A DNA stretch of 6,871 nt from Clostridia bacterium. Its GTDB lineage: Bacteria > Bacillota_E > SLMV01 > PUMD01. This document shows, piece after piece, positions 5,501-6,871 of the stretch. The position numbers and the translations under genes are program-made. The notes beneath the pieces are model-generated. The model saw only the letters and a list, made by a program, of their open reading frames with translations. It was not told where the DNA came from and searched no databases. How positions within the stretch are numbered: the stretch's first letter is position 1; each line of letters starts with the position of its first letter. The stretch is taken from NCBI GenBank assembly GCA_003563755.1, contig PWUB01000207.1, positions 1 through 6,871 on the forward strand, read 5' to 3'.

Positions 5501-6871
5501 CACGACCTCAATCGCGTGGTGGTGGCATCCTGTACGCCGCGAACCCACGAGGCACTTTTCCAGGAGACGGTGCGGGAGGCAGGGCTGAACAAGTACCTGT
5601 TTCACATGGCCAATATCCGTGACCAGTGTTCATGGGTACACATGAAGGACCGCCGTGGAGCTACCAAGAAGGCCAGGGACCTGGTGAGGGCGGCGGTGGC
5701 GAAGGTCACCAGGCTGCAGCCCCTGCCCGAGATATCGATATCCCTCAACAGGAGCGCTCTCATCGTCGGCGGGGGTGTTTCCGGCATGGTCAGCGCCCTC
5801 AGCCTATCGAGCCAGGGTTTCCCCGTGTACCTCGTGGAACGGGACACCGAGCTGGGAGGTAATGCCCGCCACCTGTCCAGGTTGATCGACGGACGCTCCG
5901 TGAGACTCTACCTGCAGCAGTTGATCGACCGCGTTCAGAGCGATCCCCTCATCGAGGTGTTTCTGGGGTCCGAGCTCGTCGACTCGGCAGGTTACGTCGG
6001 GAACTTCACCTCCGAGCTGCGCGGCCCGGACGGTCAGTCTCGCGAGGTGGATCACGGTGCGGTCATCGTGGCCACCGGGGCCCGCGAATATGCGCCGGAC
6101 GAGGGTGAGTTCGGTTACGGGCAGAGCGACCGCGTGGTATCGTGTCGTGAAATGGAGAAGTCGATTGAAGCGAAAGATCCGCGCGTCGGAGAGGCCTCGA
6201 GCGTTGCCGTGATTCACTGCGTCGGATCGCGGGACGAACGCCACCCGTACTGCAGTCGAGTCTGCTGTTCCCATGCCATCAAGAATGCCATCGCACTCAA
6301 GGAAGCCTATCCTGGCAAGCAGGTTCATCTGCTGTACCGGGATATCCGCACCTACGGGTTCAGCGAGGATCATTACCGCCGTGCCCGAAAGCTGGGTGTG
6401 AATTTTGTGAGGTACGAGGACGATGATCCGCCCACGGTCACGGCGAAGCCCGACGGAGTTTACATCAGAGTCCGCGATCCCGTCCTCGAGGACGAAATGC
6501 AGCTGGACGTGGATCTTCTCGCCCTCGCAAACGGGGTGGTACCGGACGGGGGAACCGGGGACCTCGCCAAGCACTTCAAGATTCCGGTGAACGAGGACGG
6601 CTTCTTCCTCGAGGCGCACGTGAAGCTGCGGCCCGTCGATTTCGCAACGGACGGCGTGTTCCTCGCCGGCCTCGCCCACGCGCCGAAGAACCTTGCAGAA
6701 TGCATCGCCCAGGCGGAGGCGGCAGCGGCACGGGCCGTGACCATCCTGAGCAAGGACGAGCTGGCCGTTGAGGGCTGGGTGGCCCACGTGGATGCCCAGA
6801 GATGCGCGGGATGCAGCGCATGCGTGCAGGTATGTCCCTATTCGGCCGTGCAGCTGAACGAGGACGAGGGA
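2561..6871 (+). CDS. hdrA: HdrA-GltD/NfnB-HdrA fusion flavoprotein (3' end outside window)
   Basis: A continuous open frame of 1437 codons that runs off the window end without a stop; canonical HdrA is only about 650 residues. Order of parts: (1) residues 1-149, HdrA-type start with FAD motif GGGIGG (16-21), NDCAMCILGPKLVEC (Cys60, 63, 72) and a ferredoxin motif (Cys112, 115, 118, 122). (2) About 150-620, a GltD/NfnB-like NAD(P)H oxidoreductase: cysteine groups 163/167/171 and 206/210/214, FAD motif GSGPAG (257-262), nucleotide motif GGGNVA (390-395), YRR (414-416) before REMPA as in NADPH-binding GltD, and AGGDAVTG (531-538). (3) About 621-915, HdrA resumes with Cys625, 628, 631, 634, 637, 641, then Cys724, 734, 737, 741, 742 and Lys747. 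(4) From about 924, a second HdrA copy: VCHCG (931-933), Cys966, 991, 1023, FAD motif GGGVSG (1070-1075), Cys1220, 1231, 1235, 1236, Lys1241 and a ferredoxin motif (Cys1415, 1418, 1421, 1425). It is cytosolic and probably the flavin hub of a MetVF complex; bifurcation is inferred. Confidence 0.9.
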   Translation, partial: MTEPAKSPAGSVMVVGGGIGGVQAALDLAESGYFVHLVEKSPSIGGVMAQLDKTFPTNDCAMCILGPKLVECSRHLNIENITYAELVGLEGEPGNFTARVKKKARYIDVEACTGCGECEEVCPVAALSEYDECLIERKAIYRPFPQASPNAFTIEKQREHRLCELSCPAGCDAQGYIALAAEGKYPEALQLIRETVPLPGVMGRICVHPCQDNCRRNGVDEAVNVAMLKRFVADQVNLDEVEVERAEPRDDKVAVIGSGPAGLACAYYLALQGYETTVFEALPVAGGMLATGIPEYRLPRDVLKEEIAAIEAVGVEIRTNSPIGRDRSIDDLLNEGYRAVFIGVGAQRGRAMNIPGEDSNGVLQGVDFLRELNLGRDTTAIEGRRVAVIGGGNVAMDAARSAVRLGAEEVRVLYRRTQREMPALPEEVTGAAEEGVGMSFLVNPTEIIAEEDEVTGIRCVRMQLGEADSSGRRRPEEIPGSEFDLEVDVVIECIGQTVDLDWLGDADVGNDGWTLTVDPITCATNREGIFAGGDAVTGPSIAVEAIAAGRRAAESIRRYLVGEDLESDRETMPAADPAMDELPRGVAVERALPVPEVKPQARIGTFDEVVLGYDEETGRAEAQRCLHCAVCSECSECVRVCEADAIDHRQTDEFVDLGVGAVVLSPGFDEFDPSQLNEYGYLQSDNVVTSIEFERMLSASGPYGGDLVRPSDMKHPDRIAWIQCIGSRDEQIGCGYCSSVCCTYAVKQAQIAQEHSADPLDMSIFFMDMRTHGKDFERYYERARDEHRVRFVRSKVHDVKDNDDGTLVLRYADESGRIVDEEYDLVILSVGLRPPKDAEAMAEMMGLTLNEYGFCSTREFAPVESMRPGVFVCGAFSGPRDIPETVMQASAAAGRASDLLSAGRNTATRDKIYPDEKDVAGAGARVGVFVCHCGINIGGYVDVPAVREYVAGLPGVVVAEENLYTCSQDTQEFIKDKIDEHDLNRVVVASCTPRTHEALFQETVREAGLNKYLFHMANIRDQCSWVHMKDRRGATKKARDLVRAAVAKVTRLQPLPEISISLNRSALIVGGGVSGMVSALSLSSQGFPVYLVERDTELGGNARHLSRLIDGRSVRLYLQQLIDRVQSDPLIEVFLGSELVDSAGYVGNFTSELRGPDGQSREVDHGAVIVATGAREYAPDEGEFGYGQSDRVVSCREMEKSIEAKDPRVGEASSVAVIHCVGSRDERHPYCSRVCCSHAIKNAIALKEAYPGKQVHLLYRDIRTYGFSEDHYRRARKLGVNFVRYEDDDPPTVTAKPDGVYIRVRDPVLEDEMQLDVDLLALANGVVPDGGTGDLAKHFKIPVNEDGFFLEAHVKLRPVDFATDGVFLAGLAHAPKNLAECIAQAEAAAARAVTILSKDELAVEGWVAHVDAQRCAGCSACVQVCPYSAVQLNEDEG

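Noticed and set aside
5804..6787. 327-codon open frame on the minus strand
   Set aside because: It lies wholly opposite the second HdrA copy, whose motifs are clear. Its translation shows no family resemblance, and long antisense frames are common in GC-rich genes.
2561..6871. Possible frameshift or artificial join making the fusion
   Set aside because: I read the frame codon by codon and found no stop. Family motifs continue in the same frame across both module borders, including the short linkers.

Overview
The window is one densely packed, single-strand (+) operon segment from a GC-rich anaerobic prokaryote, almost certainly a bacterium. It encodes the methylene-tetrahydrofolate (methylene-H4F) reductase step of the Wood-Ljungdahl (reductive acetyl-CoA) pathway together with heterodisulfide-reductase-like electron-transfer subunits. 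The organism is inferred from gene content: MetV plus MetF with HdrC, HdrA and MvhD is the arrangement known from acetogens such as Moorella and from syntrophic or other anaerobic bacteria. High GC with GTG starts is also seen. The sequence alone does not identify the phylum; Clostridia, anaerobic Actinomycetota, Chloroflexota and Desulfobacterota are all possible.

Layout: a possible 7-codon tail of an upstream gene (1-24), mvhD (21-452), metV (449-1117), metF (1114-2058), a 27-nt gap with a strong ribosome binding site, hdrC (2086-2559), and a giant hdrA-type gene (2561 to beyond 6871). The first gene junctions are 4-nt stop/start overlaps and the last is a 1-nt gap, so the genes are very probably co-transcribed and translationally coupled. 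No promoter, terminator, RNA gene, repeat array or mobile element is visible. The operon continues off both ends.

How the genes may work together (inference): MetF carries the FMN or FAD that reduces methylene-H4F to methyl-H4F, and MetV is its iron-sulfur partner. HdrC and MvhD are small electron-wire subunits, and the HdrA-like protein is the flavin hub. In Moorella a MetFV-HdrABC-MvhD complex with an RnfC-like NADH module has been described. Here no RnfC-like gene and no hdrB are seen. Instead the HdrA-like protein carries an internal GltD/NfnB-like NAD(P)H-oxidoreductase module, placed between the two cluster motifs of HdrA's inserted ferredoxin domain, and is followed by a second, differently built HdrA copy. 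This at least 1437-residue HdrA-GltD-HdrA fusion is the most notable item in the window. It suggests an NAD(P)H-linked, possibly electron-bifurcating methylene-H4F reductase complex.
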